DNA of 35,866 nt from an uncultured Coriobacteriaceae bacterium (GTDB lineage: Bacteria > Actinomycetota > Coriobacteriia > Coriobacteriales > Atopobiaceae): the NCBI GenBank assembly GCA_902803315.1, contig CADCPM010000116.1, forward strand, positions 1 to 35,866, given 5' to 3'. Every line of letters begins with the position of its first letter. Position 1 is the stretch's first letter. A program made the position numbers and the translations under genes. The notes beneath the pieces were generated by a model. That model was given only the letters and a program-made list of their open reading frames with translations. It searched no databases and had not been told where the DNA came from. Shown here one piece after another: positions 1 to 11,735 of this stretch.

Positions 1-1
1 C

Positions 2-78
2 TGGTCGGGACGACTGGATTCGAACCAGCGGCCTCACGGTCCCGAACCGTGCGCGCTACCAAACTGCGCCACGTCCCG
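2..78 (-). tRNA. tRNA-Pro (anticodon CGG)
   Basis: The minus strand folds into a complete 77-nt cloverleaf. The 7-bp acceptor stem is CGGGACG/CGTCCCG with discriminator A and an encoded CCA at positions 4-2. The anticodon stem CACGG/CCGTG encloses the loop TTCGGGA, giving anticodon CGG, which reads the proline codon CCG. The T-arm contains GGTTCGAATCC. It lies just downstream of the L,D-transpeptidase gene on the same strand. Confidence 0.97.
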
Positions 79-92
79 AAGCGCAAGCACAT

Positions 93-121
93 ATTGTAGC
101 AGACTATTCCATTCTTGTGCA
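93..121 (-). promoter_or_regulatory. Candidate promoter of tRNA-Pro
   Basis: On the minus strand TGCACA (121-116) and TACAAT (98-93) are separated by 17 bp. The -10 lies 14 bp upstream of the first tRNA base, a plausible distance for transcription starting close to the mature 5' end. The -35 is only a 4/6 match. The site fits in the 45-bp gap after the transpeptidase stop codon. Confidence 0.45.
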
Positions 122-123
122 CC

Positions 124-1599
124 CTATTCGTGAACCAACACAGCCTCATTTTTATGCGTCATCGCATAGAGCTTATCGACAGCGTCCTTCGGCACGTTCA
201 CGCATCCACCGCTGCCGTTCTCCAGGTATTCCGTGCCCCCATAGGTCGAGCGCCATGAGGCGTCGTGCAGCCCAATGCCGCCGTTAAAGGGCATCCAAAA
301 GTCCACGTGATGTTTATAGTCGGGCTTGCCGTCGTTGTCACTGTCTCTGCCAAGAAGCGTGTAATCGGTCTTCTTGTCGTAGATGGCAAACTCACCCGTC
401 GGGGTGCCGTCGTTTGCCGACTCGTTACCCGTGGTTACAGGCGTTTCCCACAACACCCTACCTGAAGCGTCAAAAAGGCAAGCGACCTGCGCCTTTTTGT
501 TTACGTCTATATAGCGGCCCTTCTCGGGGTTCCATGCCGTTGGGTTAAGCTTTCCGCCACCTGGCAAATAGCGCGCCATCTCAATATAAGGCACCTCAAA
601 GGAACTGCCGCTTTCCCTTTGAATGCTGTTGTTCAGGCCTTGGGCAAAAGCACTGGCATCCACGCTGTACACGTTCTTGTCGTCCGCATAATCCGCCAAT
701 ATCCACAGCTCTTCCTCTGCCCAGGATGCCGCCGCGTTTTGGTCCACCCCAAGCGTAAGGTCATCCTGAACCACGAGCCACGGCACAAACGTCTGCGCGT
801 CCAAGTGCGAAATCTGCTTGCCGCCATGCGTAAAGCCAATGTCGTAGCCAAAGACGTCATTTGCGTGGGAAAGCGCTTCCTGAGCTCGTGGAGAGTCCTT
901 CGTAAAAGCTGGCTGCGCAAGCACATCCTCTCCGAGCTCCACCGAATCCTCTCCATGCGCAATGGCAGTCTCCAAGGCCGCTTGCACAGACGAAGCATCC
1001 AGGGCGGTGCCCGGCACCTCCGCTTTTAGCGCAAACGCATCCTTTGTCCCATTAAGCTCCAACGTTGCCGACACTGGCTGCGTGGCATGCGTATTGTAGG
1101 CTCCCACAGCCTCATTTACCACAGTGGCAAGCTTGCTGGCGTCAAACGAGAGCGTTGCAGTCTCGGGCCGAATATACCCCAAAAGCGCCACAGGCCAAGC
1201 CGAGGCATCCTGAAACATGAGACAGTCCCTCGATATTGCTTCCGCGTCTCCAGAAAGGTCAACGAGAGACCCGGGAACATTCACGCCGAACTCGCCTTTG
1301 GTGGCATGCATCTCGAAGCTCTGCAAATGCGTATCGATTGCTCGCGCAAACTCATCCTGCGTCATGAACGCGGCGTCTACGCCAACCGCACGCGTTCCAG
1401 GGTAATAGTGGGAGGAGAAATACCAAAAGCCCAGGGCGTATGTACCGCCCACCAAACCACACACCGCAAGTACCACCGCAGCGATTTTTAGGGCTCTGCG
1501 CCTCTTGCGCGCCAAGCGACGCGACCTCACACGATCGCGCGCCGAAGAATCAACAGGAGCTTGAGCAAGCTCAGCACCTTCGGTAACAAGACGCTTCAT
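124..1599 (-). CDS. Membrane-anchored L,D-transpeptidase (PG_binding_4 + YkuD)
   Basis: This is a predicted cell-wall crosslinking enzyme that forms 3-3 peptide bridges in peptidoglycan. The 491-aa protein starts with a basic cytoplasmic tail (RRLARKRRR) and one transmembrane segment at about 37-60. A long extracytoplasmic region follows that resembles the PG_binding_4 domain found with YkuD in Gram-positive enzymes such as Enterococcus Ldtfm. The C-terminal YkuD domain keeps a His (H445 in LHDAS) and the nucleophile Cys466 in GSGGCVNVP. The usual SHGC is SGGC here. I chose ATG at 1599 because AGAGGTG precedes it by a few bases; the open frame runs further upstream but would overlap ispE. It lies 62 bp after ispE on the same strand. 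The family is clear; the exact substrate is inferred. Confidence 0.9.
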   Translation of the reverse strand: MKRLVTEGAELAQAPVDSSARDRVRSRRLARKRRRALKIAAVVLAVCGLVGGTYALGFWYFSSHYYPGTRAVGVDAAFMTQDEFARAIDTHLQSFEMHATKGEFGVNVPGSLVDLSGDAEAISRDCLMFQDASAWPVALLGYIRPETATLSFDASKLATVVNEAVGAYNTHATQPVSATLELNGTKDAFALKAEVPGTALDASSVQAALETAIAHGEDSVELGEDVLAQPAFTKDSPRAQEALSHANDVFGYDIGFTHGGKQISHLDAQTFVPWLVVQDDLTLGVDQNAAASWAEEELWILADYADDKNVYSVDASAFAQGLNNSIQRESGSSFEVPYIEMARYLPGGGKLNPTAWNPEKGRYIDVNKKAQVACLFDASGRVLWETPVTTGNESANDGTPTGEFAIYDKKTDYTLLGRDSDNDGKPDYKHHVDFWMPFNGGIGLHDASWRSTYGGTEYLENGSGGCVNVPKDAVDKLYAMTHKNEAVLVHE

Positions 1600-1661
1600 A
1601 ACAAGCACCTCTAACGTTTTTGCTTCGTTTAATCTGCATTTGCGCCGATTATAGCGCAATC

Positions 1662-2558
1662 TTACGCAATGTGGGCTGCGCAGGCCCATGCACCAAGGTC
1701 TGCACGCGCCTCGTCCACAATACGATTGGCATCTTCCGACGTGGCACAGACGGCAAAGACGCAACTCCCTGACCCTGTTACCTGCACGCCGAGCACCCCT
1801 TCCCGCACCGCGAGCCAGGCACGAACCTCCGCCACTTTGGGCAGCAGCCTGCACGCAACGGGATCCAGGTTATTGAACAAGTGCTCGGCAATATCGCTTG
1901 CGCAAACGTTGTTGTCCTGCAAAGCCGCACACAAGGCATTGGGACTTGCCGGTGCGCTAGGCCGCTCGTCAAAGGCCCTGTAGGCGGCAGGCGTACTCAC
2001 CCCCGGACCTTTGGGCCTCACCAACGCCACAGGTATGGGCTGCGCAAACGATTTGAACTTCTTGCTCACCACATCGCCAGCCCCAACCAGCAGCGTTGGC
2101 ACAGGATCTAGGAAAAAGGGTACGTCTGCCCCAACCATACGCGCCGCTTCGGCCACAACAGGGTCTAAGGGATCAACACCCCACAGCTCGCATAGCGCAC
2201 GCAAAACAGCGGCGGCATCAGACGAGGAGCCTCCCATGCCAGCCTGGTCGGGAACGTGCTTATGAATGGTTATCCGAACGCAGGGAACGCGCCCCACGCG
2301 TTTGGCAAGCTCTACGGCAGCCTTGTAGGCCGTATTGCGCTCCTCGGGAATTCCCACCGGTGGGATGCAGTCCACATGCGGGGACGCCTCGTTTTTTGGC
2401 GCGCCGTCGCAGCACGTCTCTTGCACGATCACCTTGTCACATAGGTCCAGTGCCACCATAAGCGAATCCGCCCTATGATAGCCCCTGTCGTCTAACTCGG
2501 AGTGTATGCCAAGATGCAAGTTCAGTTTGGCAGGTGCTTCCAGCTCAATCACACGCAT
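1662..2558 (-). CDS. ispE: 4-diphosphocytidyl-2-C-methyl-D-erythritol kinase
   Basis: IspE phosphorylates CDP-methylerythritol with ATP in the cytosolic MEP pathway to isoprenoids. The 298-aa length is normal. The N-terminus has the substrate-binding PAKLNLHLGI motif, and the GHMP-kinase ATP loop GMGGSSSDAAAVLRAL lies near residue 110. A glycine-rich C-terminal segment (QVTGSGSCVFAV) matches the third GHMP motif. The start is 12 bases after the stop of veg, so the two are probably co-transcribed; the ribosome binding site is weak, which fits translational coupling. Isoprenoid supply feeds undecaprenyl phosphate, in keeping with the downstream cell-wall gene. Confidence 0.97.
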   Translation of the reverse strand: MRVIELEAPAKLNLHLGIHSELDDRGYHRADSLMVALDLCDKVIVQETCCDGAPKNEASPHVDCIPPVGIPEERNTAYKAAVELAKRVGRVPCVRITIHKHVPDQAGMGGSSSDAAAVLRALCELWGVDPLDPVVAEAARMVGADVPFFLDPVPTLLVGAGDVVSKKFKSFAQPIPVALVRPKGPGVSTPAAYRAFDERPSAPASPNALCAALQDNNVCASDIAEHLFNNLDPVACRLLPKVAEVRAWLAVREGVLGVQVTGSGSCVFAVCATSEDANRIVDEARADLGAWACAAHIA

Positions 2559-2570
2559 GCCAACGTACGC

Positions 2571-2861
2571 CTATTCCTCTTCGGAGAAGTCCAGCAGACG
2601 TTCGCCCGTCTGCACGTCATACAACTCGACTGTCCCCGTAAGGACGTCGACATATTGATACGATTGGCGCGCCTTGCGACCACGACGCTCCTCTACCTCC
2701 ACCACAAACAATGCGGGATAGGTTTGCAAAAGCGTACCGGCGCGCTCAACAATGCGGGAGCGGCCCATATTTGCCCTCACGCGAATTCGTTGTCCTACCA
2801 AACTGGCCAGCTCGGCATGAATCTGATCGACTCTGTTGACGGGCGGGACCTCATTTTCCAT
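2571..2861 (-). CDS. veg: Veg family protein
   Basis: This 96-aa protein matches the small Veg family of Gram-positive bacteria. Shared features are GQRIRVRANMGR, a following ERAG..LQTYPALFVVEVE strand region, and SYQYVDVLTGTVEL near the C-terminus. B. subtilis Veg is abundant and has been linked to biofilm gene control, but its biochemical role is not settled. The placement directly before ispE is common in Gram-positive genomes. It has an acidic tail (DFSEEE). The ATG at 2861 has no strong Shine-Dalgarno sequence; a little shortening of the N-terminus is possible. Confidence 0.93.
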   Translation of the reverse strand: MENEVPPVNRVDQIHAELASLVGQRIRVRANMGRSRIVERAGTLLQTYPALFVVEVEERRGRKARQSYQYVDVLTGTVELYDVQTGERLLDFSEEE

Positions 2862-2907
2862 GTGGCATCACAACTTCCATAGCGCTCATACATAAATAAC
2901 CACTCAT

Positions 2908-2937
2908 ATAATACCTCAGCCGAGCGGCAATATCCAA
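2908..2937 (-). promoter_or_regulatory. Candidate promoter of veg-ispE-ldt
   Basis: On the minus strand TTGGAT (2937-2932) and TATTAT (2913-2908) are separated by 18 bp, about 45 bases upstream of the veg start. The -10 is a 5/6 match to TATAAT; the -35 is weaker. The location at the head of a same-strand gene run supports it. Confidence 0.5.
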
Positions 2938-3033
2938 AGCTTTTCGGCCAAGCAACCAATTCGCATGGTCGCCGCATAATCTATGAGTAGTATTTTAACG
3001 TACGGTTAGCCACAAGGAATCCATGCCCAACAC

Positions 3034-3073
3034 AAAAAACCAGGCCATGTCCGCTTTCGCAGACACGGCCTGG
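3034..3073 (-). terminator. Rho-independent terminator of the ligase gene
   Basis: The minus strand reads a stem of CCAGGCC and TGTC closing on GACA and GGCCTGG around a 10-nt loop (3073-3040), followed at once by six U residues (3039-3034). It begins 36 bases after the ligase stop codon. This is a textbook intrinsic terminator, unlike the U-poor long hairpins elsewhere in the window. Confidence 0.9.
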
Positions 3074-3109
3074 CCAATGCTTGCTTATTCGTGTGGGAAA
3101 GCCGTTGGG

Positions 3110-5767
<2,658 letters not shown>

Positions 5768-6044
5768 GAGGCGAAAGTCCTCCTTCCATAATGAGGCCAA
5801 CGATGGCCGTGATCGCATTGAAGGACCAGGCGTCAAAGTCGGTCATCATATAATAAATACAGATTCCTACATTATCAGCTCGCAAAGTCTCGTCAAGACA
5901 CAATTCCGTTTTATTTTGACAGCATTCCAGAGCGTCATACCCATAACTACCTGCGGTTATTGTTCTGCTGGCAATAAAATGCGAACGGCGCGGGAACAAA
6001 GCGCTACACTATGGGAACGAACGAGCAAAGATTCGGAGCAACCA
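5768..6044. other. Divergent intergenic region
   Basis: This 277-bp stretch separates the divergently transcribed ligase and aminopeptidase genes, so it must hold promoters for both. A perfect TTGACA is present at 5916-5921 on the plus strand, but no convincing -10 follows at 16-18 bp. On the minus strand AT-rich TATTATATG (around 5850) could be a -10 for the ligase. No supported coding sequence is seen here. Confidence 0.4.
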
Positions 6045-7133
6045 ATGCACGAAGAACGCATCGCCCGCACCATGGAAAACCTTGCAAGCCTGGGGATCTC
6101 GCAGGCGCTTATATGCGACCCGCTTTCCGTTTGGTACCTTACGGGCTACTACGTGGAACCCATGGAGCGCTTCTTTGCGCTTCATCTTACGCAGCGTGGC
6201 TCAAGGACTCGCACCACGCTATTCTGCAACGAGCTCTTCCCCACTGCCCACGGCGCCGCACACGAGCTCATTACCTTCAGCGACGCACAAAACCCCATCG
6301 CGCTCGTCGCGCAGGCCTGTGACCACACCCTTCCCCTGGGCATAGACAAGAGCATGGAGGCACGTTGGCTCATCCCGCTTATGGAGGCAGGCGCATGCGC
6401 GTCCGTACGCCTTGCCTCAAGCGCAATTGACGACGCGAGGTCGGTAAAGGACCAAAACGAGCAAGAGCTCATGCGCATTGCCAGCCACCTAAACGACCAA
6501 GGCATGGAATGGCTCGCGGCGCAGGTACACGTTGGCCAAACGGAGCGTGGAATCGCCGAGCGACTTCCCCGCGCATATCGCGAACTCGGGGCCGAGGGCA
6601 ACTCGTTCAGCCCCATCATAAGCTTTGGCGCAAACGCCGCTGACCCCCATCACGAACCCGACTCAACCCCCTTTGTCAAGGGCGACATGGTCCTGTTTGA
6701 CGTGGGTTGCAAGTACAAGTGGTACTGCGCAGACATGACCAGAACGTTCTTCACCAAGAAGCCCACCAGCCTACAGCTCAAGGTATACGACACGGTGCGT
6801 CGAGCTAACGAGGCCGCAGAAGTCATGATACGACCTGGGGTAAGCTTTAGCGAAATAGATCACGCCGCTCGCAAGGTCATCGAAGACGCAGGCTATGGCC
6901 CTAACTTCACCCATCGGCTCGGGCATCAAATTGGGCTAAGCGTCCACGAGCCCGGTGACGTGAGCGCGGCCAACCCCGACACGGTGCGTCCTGGGCAGAT
7001 CTTCTCTGTTGAGCCGGGAATCTATATTCCGGACACCATAGGGGTGCGTATAGAGGACCTCGTCCTGGTGACCCAGAGCGGTTGCGAGGTCCTTAACCAC
7101 TACACGCATGAGCCCGTGGTGTTGGACGTATAG
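6045..7133 (+). CDS. Xaa-Pro aminopeptidase / prolidase (M24 family)
   Basis: This cytosolic metallopeptidase of 362 aa is predicted to remove N-terminal residues linked to proline or to split X-Pro dipeptides. An N-terminal creatinase-like domain (SQALICDPLSVWYLTGYY) precedes the pita-bread catalytic domain. All five dinuclear metal ligands are present: D219 (FDVGC), D230 (CADMTR), H294 (RLGHQIGLSVHE), E323 (VEPGIYI) and E337 (RIEDLVL). The ATG at 6045 has GGAG six bases upstream; the open frame extends to 5766 without a comparable site. It ends just before a long hairpin and converges on rdgB. Confidence 0.93.
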   Translation: MHEERIARTMENLASLGISQALICDPLSVWYLTGYYVEPMERFFALHLTQRGSRTRTTLFCNELFPTAHGAAHELITFSDAQNPIALVAQACDHTLPLGIDKSMEARWLIPLMEAGACASVRLASSAIDDARSVKDQNEQELMRIASHLNDQGMEWLAAQVHVGQTERGIAERLPRAYRELGAEGNSFSPIISFGANAADPHHEPDSTPFVKGDMVLFDVGCKYKWYCADMTRTFFTKKPTSLQLKVYDTVRRANEAAEVMIRPGVSFSEIDHAARKVIEDAGYGPNFTHRLGHQIGLSVHEPGDVSAANPDTVRPGQIFSVEPGIYIPDTIGVRIEDLVLVTQSGCEVLNHYTHEPVVLDV

Positions 7134-7142
7134 AGCTGCCTA

Positions 7143-7192
7143 TCCTCCGCGACCCTAACTTGGGATAGTCCCCTAGTTAGGGTCGCGGAGGA
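7143..7192. terminator. Bidirectional hairpin between converging genes
   Basis: Perfect 18-bp arms TCCTCCGCGACCCTAACT and AGTTAGGGTCGCGGAGGA enclose a 14-nt loop. It fills the gap between the aminopeptidase stop (7133) and the rdgB stop (7196). There is no U-tract, so termination is inferred from position and stem strength. The GACCCTAA and GGGGAC-like words recur in other hairpins of the window. Confidence 0.75.
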
Positions 7193-7195
7193 CGA

Positions 7196-7825
7196 TCAGG
7201 CGAGTTTGGCGACGAGATCGTCCAGCGCTCGACGCCTGTGGCTTATGGCGTTCTTCTCGTCGGGCTCCAGCTCCGCCATGCGCTTGCCGGGAATATCGGC
7301 CAGCTCGAACAGCGGATCGTAGCCAAAGCCGTTGTTGCCGCGCTTGTCGTGGGCAATGCTCCCCTCGCAATCGCCTTCGCCGCACAGAACCTCCTCGCCG
7401 TCTTCGTCACGCGAGACGAAGGCAACCGACGAATGGAACCGCGCGGTGCGCATATTGTTGGGCACATCCTCCATTTGCGCGAGGAGCTTGTTGTTATTGG
7501 CCTCGTCGTTGCCATGCTCCCCAGCCCAACGTGCCGAGAAGATGCCTGGCGCGCCGTCCAATGCATCTACTACCAAGCCAGAGTCATCCGCAACCGCCAT
7601 GCACATGCCCGTTTGGTCCAAAGCCGCACGCGCCTTAATGAGGGCGTTTTCGAAGAAGGTCTTGCCGTTTTCCTCGGGGTCGGGGAAGTTCCCCAACTCG
7701 CCCAGGGCCACGAAGTCCATTTGCTCAAGCGCCGGCGAAGCTCCCAAGATGGACCTTATCTCTGCCAGCTTGTGCGCATTGCCCGTGGCGACCACTACGG
7801 TACGCTTAGGATCGAAGGTGCTCAT
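7196..7825 (-). CDS. rdgB: XTP/dITP diphosphatase (non-canonical purine NTP pyrophosphatase)
   Basis: This 209-aa protein of the Ham1/RdgB family hydrolyses dITP, XTP and ITP to monophosphates and keeps deaminated purines out of nucleic acids. The N-terminal [14 protein letters not shown] motif is diagnostic. Also present are the [10 protein letters not shown] segment, the [22 protein letters not shown] loop and the C-terminal [10 protein letters not shown]. The ATG overlaps the stop of rph in an ATGA (7822-7825), so the two are translationally coupled. The rph-rdgB order is common in bacteria. Confidence 0.97.
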   Translation of the reverse strand: MSTFDPKRTVVVATGNAHKLAEIRSILGASPALEQMDFVALGELGNFPDPEENGKTFFENALIKARAALDQTGMCMAVADDSGLVVDALDGAPGIFSARWAGEHGNDEANNNKLLAQMEDVPNNMRTARFHSSVAFVSRDEDGEEVLCGEGDCEGSIAHDKRGNNGFGYDPLFELADIPGKRMAELEPDEKNAISHRRRALDDLVAKLA

Positions 7826-8571
7826 GCGATTCCCCCAGCCTTGCCGAAATTCGTTACCTGTTGCTGCAGCTCAACGAGTTGCGCGATGCCTGCCTGGCCC
7901 AAGTCCAGCAGTTCGTTGAGCTGCGCGCGATCGAACGGGGTCTTCTCTCCCGTTCCCTGTACCTCCACTATGCGCCCGTCTGCCGTACCCACCAAGTTAA
8001 GGTCCACCTGGGCGTTGCTGTCTTCTCCATAGTCCAAGTCAAGCAATGCCAAGCCATCCACTATACCCATGGATACCGCCGCAACCTGACCATTAAGCGG
8101 CAGTCGCGCCAGCTTGTCTGTTTTTACCAAGCTCATAAGGGCGTCGTGCAGCGCCACCCAAGCGCCCGTGACTGACGCGGTACGCGTGCCACCGTCAGCC
8201 TGAATAACGTCACAATCCACGGTTATGGTTCTCTCGCCCAAGGCCCGGAGGTCCACGACCGTACGCAGGCTACGGCCAATAAGGCGCTCGATCTCCATGG
8301 AACGGCCCTTGCGACCGCGCTGCTCGCGTGGGCTCCTTCGGTTAGTGGAGGCGGGCAGCATTGCGTACTCCGCCGTTACCCAACCAGCTCGCGATCCCTT
8401 GCGCCAGCGCGGAACGCTCTCCTCTATGGTGGCGGCGCACAGCACGCGCGTGTCGCCAAACTCGACCAAACACGAACCCGCGGCATGCTTGAGCTGCTCG
8501 CGCGTAAGCTTGACGGGACGCATTTGGTCCGCACTGCGACCAAAGCTGCGGTCCCTCGTATTGTTGTCCAT
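7822..8571 (-). CDS. rph: Ribonuclease PH
   Basis: RNase PH is a phosphorolytic 3'-5' exonuclease that trims tRNA 3' ends. The 249-aa protein shows the conserved stretches [16 protein letters not shown], the ML.. [16 protein letters not shown] region with its arginine-rich phosphate site, [20 protein letters not shown], and DLNYGED-like [18 protein letters not shown] chose ATG at 8571 because GGAGAAG precedes it; the frame extends to 8607 without a better site. It is followed by rdgB with a 4-bp overlap. Confidence 0.97.
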   Translation of the reverse strand: MDNNTRDRSFGRSADQMRPVKLTREQLKHAAGSCLVEFGDTRVLCAATIEESVPRWRKGSRAGWVTAEYAMLPASTNRRSPREQRGRKGRSMEIERLIGRSLRTVVDLRALGERTITVDCDVIQADGGTRTASVTGAWVALHDALMSLVKTDKLARLPLNGQVAAVSMGIVDGLALLDLDYGEDSNAQVDLNLVGTADGRIVEVQGTGEKTPFDRAQLNELLDLGQAGIAQLVELQQQVTNFGKAGGIA

Positions 8572-8668
8572 GCTCTTCTCCATTGCTAATCCAGCAAGAA
8601 ACTGCAAAGGACAGTCTACGTTTTTGGAACCTCAAGCGCGAGTGCGTTGCACACAAAAGCGCCGAATC

Positions 8669-9466
8669 TCAATCCAAATCCATTTCCAGAAAACGCTCCG
8701 TGTTGAACCAGCACATGCGCTCTAGGGCAGCCTCGCCGAAGCCCAGGCTCTTGAAGGTCTGCAGCTCCTCCGCCGGCGTCCACATGGGAAAGTCGCTTCC
8801 GAACAGGATGCGATCGTAGCCGTATGCCTCCACGAGCTCACGCGTGCGTCTTGGCCCCAAATAGCGCATGGAGCTCGACATGTCGAGGTAGCAACGCTCG
8901 TGCTCCAAAAACTCAAGCGCGTAGTCGTACACGGACCAACCGCCAAAGTGCGCCGCGTTAACCACGAGATGCGGGAATTCGTGCAAAATGCGCCTGAGAC
9001 GTCGCGGATGGGAGAAGTCGTACCTATAGTCTCCACAGTGAATGATAAGGGGAAGTCCCTTTTGCTCCGCGATCTCGTACGCGCGCATCAGACGCTCATC
9101 GTCCATGTTGACCTGCTGCGTGTCGGGATGCAGCTTAATGCCTCGCAACCCCATTGCACAGGCACGCTCGATCTCTGCCGCCATGTCCTCGGTATCCTGG
9201 TGCAGCGTCATAAAGCCTACGAATTCCGGATGCTCGGAGCACGTGGTGGCAATAAAGTCATTTATGCTCTTTACCGTACCGGGACGCACCGCAACCGAAT
9301 GCACCACGCACCTGCTTATTTCGGTGTCTTGCATCCGCCTTTGCAGTCGGGCCACGGTTCCGTCTTCCTCGGCCATGGGAATGTTGTAAAAGTCACCGAT
9401 GCTCTGCGTGGCTTTTTGGGCGATCTTATTGGGGTAAATATGCACATGTACATCTGCAACCTGCAT
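8669..9466 (-). CDS. Metal-dependent amidohydrolase family protein
   Basis: This 265-aa TIM-barrel hydrolase belongs to the amidohydrolase-2 type. Metal-binding residues are recognisable: HVH in DVHVHIYP (H7, H9), His in LIIHCGDY, His in NAAHFGGW and Asp in LFGSDFPMW. Relatives decarboxylate or hydrolyse small ring or carboxylate substrates; the substrate cannot be read from the sequence. ATG at 9466 has a GGGGGG stretch about 5 bases upstream; the frame opens earlier at 9538. Structured repeat copy 1 lies 93 bp upstream. The gap to rph (97 bp) shows no clear terminator. Confidence 0.88.
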   Translation of the reverse strand: MQVADVHVHIYPNKIAQKATQSIGDFYNIPMAEEDGTVARLQRRMQDTEISRCVVHSVAVRPGTVKSINDFIATTCSEHPEFVGFMTLHQDTEDMAAEIERACAMGLRGIKLHPDTQQVNMDDERLMRAYEIAEQKGLPLIIHCGDYRYDFSHPRRLRRILHEFPHLVVNAAHFGGWSVYDYALEFLEHERCYLDMSSSMRYLGPRRTRELVEAYGYDRILFGSDFPMWTPAEELQTFKSLGFGEAALERMCWFNTERFLEMDLD

Positions 9467-9559
9467 ACGAACCCCCCTTCTTGTAGATTTGACTGACCGA
9501 GAATACCTCAAATGTGCGGTGACTTTCCCACCTGCCACAAATCAGAAACGTTATTGAGG

Positions 9560-9699
9560 ACGGCTGCCGTTACAGTACACACCCCCGCGCCTTCGCCGGT
9601 TCCGCATGCGGCTCCGCGCTCGCTTCGCTCGCTCACTTCGTGAGTCGCCGCTTGCGGTCCGGACAAAGGCGCGGGGGTGTGTACTGTAACGGCAGCCGT
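9560..9699 (-). repeat. Structured palindromic element, copy 1
   Basis: Perfect 34-bp inverted arms (9560-9593 and 9666-9699) enclose a 72-bp interior with the conserved core (GCTCGCTTCGCTCGCTCACT and flanking sequence). It lies 33 bp after the epimerase stop and 93 bp before the amidohydrolase start, both on the minus strand. Strand is assigned by the orientation of the core relative to those genes. It encodes no supported protein. It could be a transcript-end structure or a leader element. Confidence 0.92.
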
Positions 9700-9732
9700 G
9701 GCTCCAACTAAGGACGGGCCACAAGTTGGGGC

Positions 9733-10626
9733 TCACACGCTGAGGCGAATGGCCTCTTCCAGGCCAAATCGCTGATATCCCAATTCTTCGTTGCTCGCGG
9801 CATGGTCGTATCGGAAATTGCCAAACACCTTACGAGCCGTCGCATTATGGCGCGCCATAAACGCGCAGGGCTTCGAAAGACCACCGACGAGCCTCACTTG
9901 CTTTCCCTGCGCCGCACAAATGAGTCGGACCAGCTCGGAGGTGCTTGCCCACGCCCGATCCTGCGGCAGATAAGTGCCACCGGCTTTTGATTGGGCAAGC
10001 AGAGCAACCAGCTCTGCAAGATTGCCCGTAAAGAGCGTGGATCGCGCATTGTTTACGTTGGGGAACGCAGGCACCTTTTCGCAGAGCTTAACCAAGCTCG
10101 CAAACGAACCCTTGGTGCAGTTTGGCCCATATACCATGGGAAGGCGGAGGATGGCCACACGAAAGTCCGCCGACTCCAATTCGCGGAGCATGCCTTCGGC
10201 CTTGAGTTTGCTCTTGCCGTACGTGCTCTGTGGCTCGGGCTCGGTACGTATGCCCACCACGCACTGCGGGTCCGCGGAATCACGCTTGGCGTATACGTCA
10301 CTCGTGCTCAAAAACGCAAGGTGCGACACTCCGTCGGCTTTTGCCTTCTTCGCGATCCTATATGTTAGCTCGGCATTGATGGCGTTCAAATACGCTTGCT
10401 CGTCGACCTCGGAAGAGATGCCCAGTCCCTTGCGATCAAGCGTCCACGGCACCACGCCCGCAACGTAGAAAAGCGAGTCGTAACAAGAGAAGTCCGCGTT
10501 GCGCCAAGCACCGTCTCGCGTTTCTATATGCTCAATCTCAAATTGCCCTGGACGCTCGGCCTGCAAGTGCGCCTCAACCGCAGTGCCAATAAAACTCCCC
10601 GCACCAACGATTCCCAGCCTACTCAT
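9733..10626 (-). CDS. NAD-dependent epimerase/dehydratase family protein
   Basis: This 297-aa extended short-chain dehydrogenase has a Rossmann nucleotide loop at the N-terminus (GIVGAGSFIG). The catalytic YGKSK (YxxxK) lies with a preceding Ser-containing segment (LAFLSTSDVYAK). RLPMVYGPNCTKGS matches sugar-nucleotide epimerases and reductases of the UDP-glucose 4-epimerase type. The start at 10626 overlaps the end of the sugar transferase by 8 bp, so the two are co-expressed. Together they suggest making and loading a modified sugar for a surface glycan. The exact sugar is unknown. Confidence 0.86.
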   Translation of the reverse strand: MSRLGIVGAGSFIGTAVEAHLQAERPGQFEIEHIETRDGAWRNADFSCYDSLFYVAGVVPWTLDRKGLGISSEVDEQAYLNAINAELTYRIAKKAKADGVSHLAFLSTSDVYAKRDSADPQCVVGIRTEPEPQSTYGKSKLKAEGMLRELESADFRVAILRLPMVYGPNCTKGSFASLVKLCEKVPAFPNVNNARSTLFTGNLAELVALLAQSKAGGTYLPQDRAWASTSELVRLICAAQGKQVRLVGGLSKPCAFMARHNATARKVFGNFRYDHAASNEELGYQRFGLEEAIRLSV

Positions 10627-11473
10627 GTGCCGACTCATCCACGTTGGGGTTGTCGATTCCCAAGATTTCGATGCGATAGAGATCTTCGTCCCTAAGGTCA
10701 CCATTGCTTAGGGCCAAGCCGTTGTGATCGTAGCCCACAAAGTGCCCGTCGGTACCTGTGGATCCTGTGGTGCGTCGCTTGCCAAACACCATTGCAATGA
10801 GCCTAAACGCCTGCATGACATCGGTCTTGAAAGAGATGGATTCCACGTACTGGATGTCATTCTCAAAGCGAGCATGCGCGTAGCGCCACTTCTCGTACGT
10901 TGCCATGTCAATGAATGGGTTTTCCAGGCCAGGACGCACAAGATAGCGTTGCTTGTGCCGTTCGGACATGCGGTCGGTAAACTCCACGGGCAAAGGCCTT
11001 GGCCCAATAAGCGACATGTCACCCTTGAATACTGACCAGAAGTTCAAGAGCTCGTCGAAGGAGTGACGGCGTACGAATAGGCCCCACTTCGTTATGCGCT
11101 CGTCGGGAGAAAGAAGATTGCCGTTCTCGTCGGTTTGGTCGGTCATGTTGCGAAATTTCCACAGGGTAAAAGGCCTAAGGCCCTTACCCGTTCGCCGCTG
11201 ACCAAACAATATGGGCATACCAACATCAACAGTGGTTACGCCTGCCAGCACGAGATTTATGGGCAGCGTTACAACGAGCGCCGCACCCGACAAAGCGATG
11301 TCGAACCCGCGCTTTACGTAACGGATGTAGAAGGTATTGCCCGCAAAGTGCACTGGCTCGGCAATCTGGTTGGCGTGTTCGAGGTTGTTCTTACGTAGCG
11401 CATCGGCATTCGCTGCCGTCTCGCACGTAATCCACCGATCGTTGCGGACCTTATGGGATAGCTTGATCTTCAT
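10619..11473 (-). CDS. Bacterial sugar transferase (undecaprenyl-phosphate glycosyl-1-phosphate transferase)
   Basis: This 284-aa membrane enzyme is predicted to move a sugar 1-phosphate from a nucleotide sugar to undecaprenyl phosphate, starting a glycan repeat unit. A single membrane segment lies at about 58-82 after KRGFDIALSG. The family motifs follow: PILFGQRRTGKG, WKFRNM, DELLNFWSVFKGDMSLIGPRPLP and RYLVRPGLENP. An extra N-terminal stretch of about 55 residues precedes the membrane helix, as in short PglC-like members without the multi-helix domain. ATG at 11473 was chosen over 11500; neither has a strong ribosome binding site. No polymerase or flippase genes are adjacent. Confidence 0.9.
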   Translation of the reverse strand: MKIKLSHKVRNDRWITCETAANADALRKNNLEHANQIAEPVHFAGNTFYIRYVKRGFDIALSGAALVVTLPINLVLAGVTTVDVGMPILFGQRRTGKGLRPFTLWKFRNMTDQTDENGNLLSPDERITKWGLFVRRHSFDELLNFWSVFKGDMSLIGPRPLPVEFTDRMSERHKQRYLVRPGLENPFIDMATYEKWRYAHARFENDIQYVESISFKTDVMQAFRLIAMVFGKRRTTGSTGTDGHFVGYDHNGLALSNGDLRDEDLYRIEILGIDNPNVDESAHE

Positions 11474-11735
11474 CCCCGGTGTCCCCCCATATGGCAACAC
11501 ATTGCTCGGCCTCTATGTGAGCGCATGAGCTTCAATGTGGTCCGTCCCTCCGCCGCGATCATATTTCGATTTACATACAGATTTACATTAGCACGACTCG
11601 AGAGCTTCTTTGGCGCGAACACGAATTCACCCGTAACGTACATTAATGCGCCGTGTCGCTGGAAGATGATCCCCCTACGGACACATCGCGAAGCGCCCGC
11701 AGGGAGCATTCCCCAGCAACACGGTCCGCCTGGAT

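Noticed and set aside
7238..8032. Plus-strand ORF of 264 aa opposite rdgB and rph
   Set aside because: It is antisense across two confident housekeeping genes, with no start signal or family resemblance.
11470..11709. Minus-strand ORF of 79 aa between the phosphatase and sugar transferase genes
   Set aside because: It overlaps the sugar transferase start, has no convincing ribosome binding site and matches nothing I recognise. A gene remnant is possible but unsupported.
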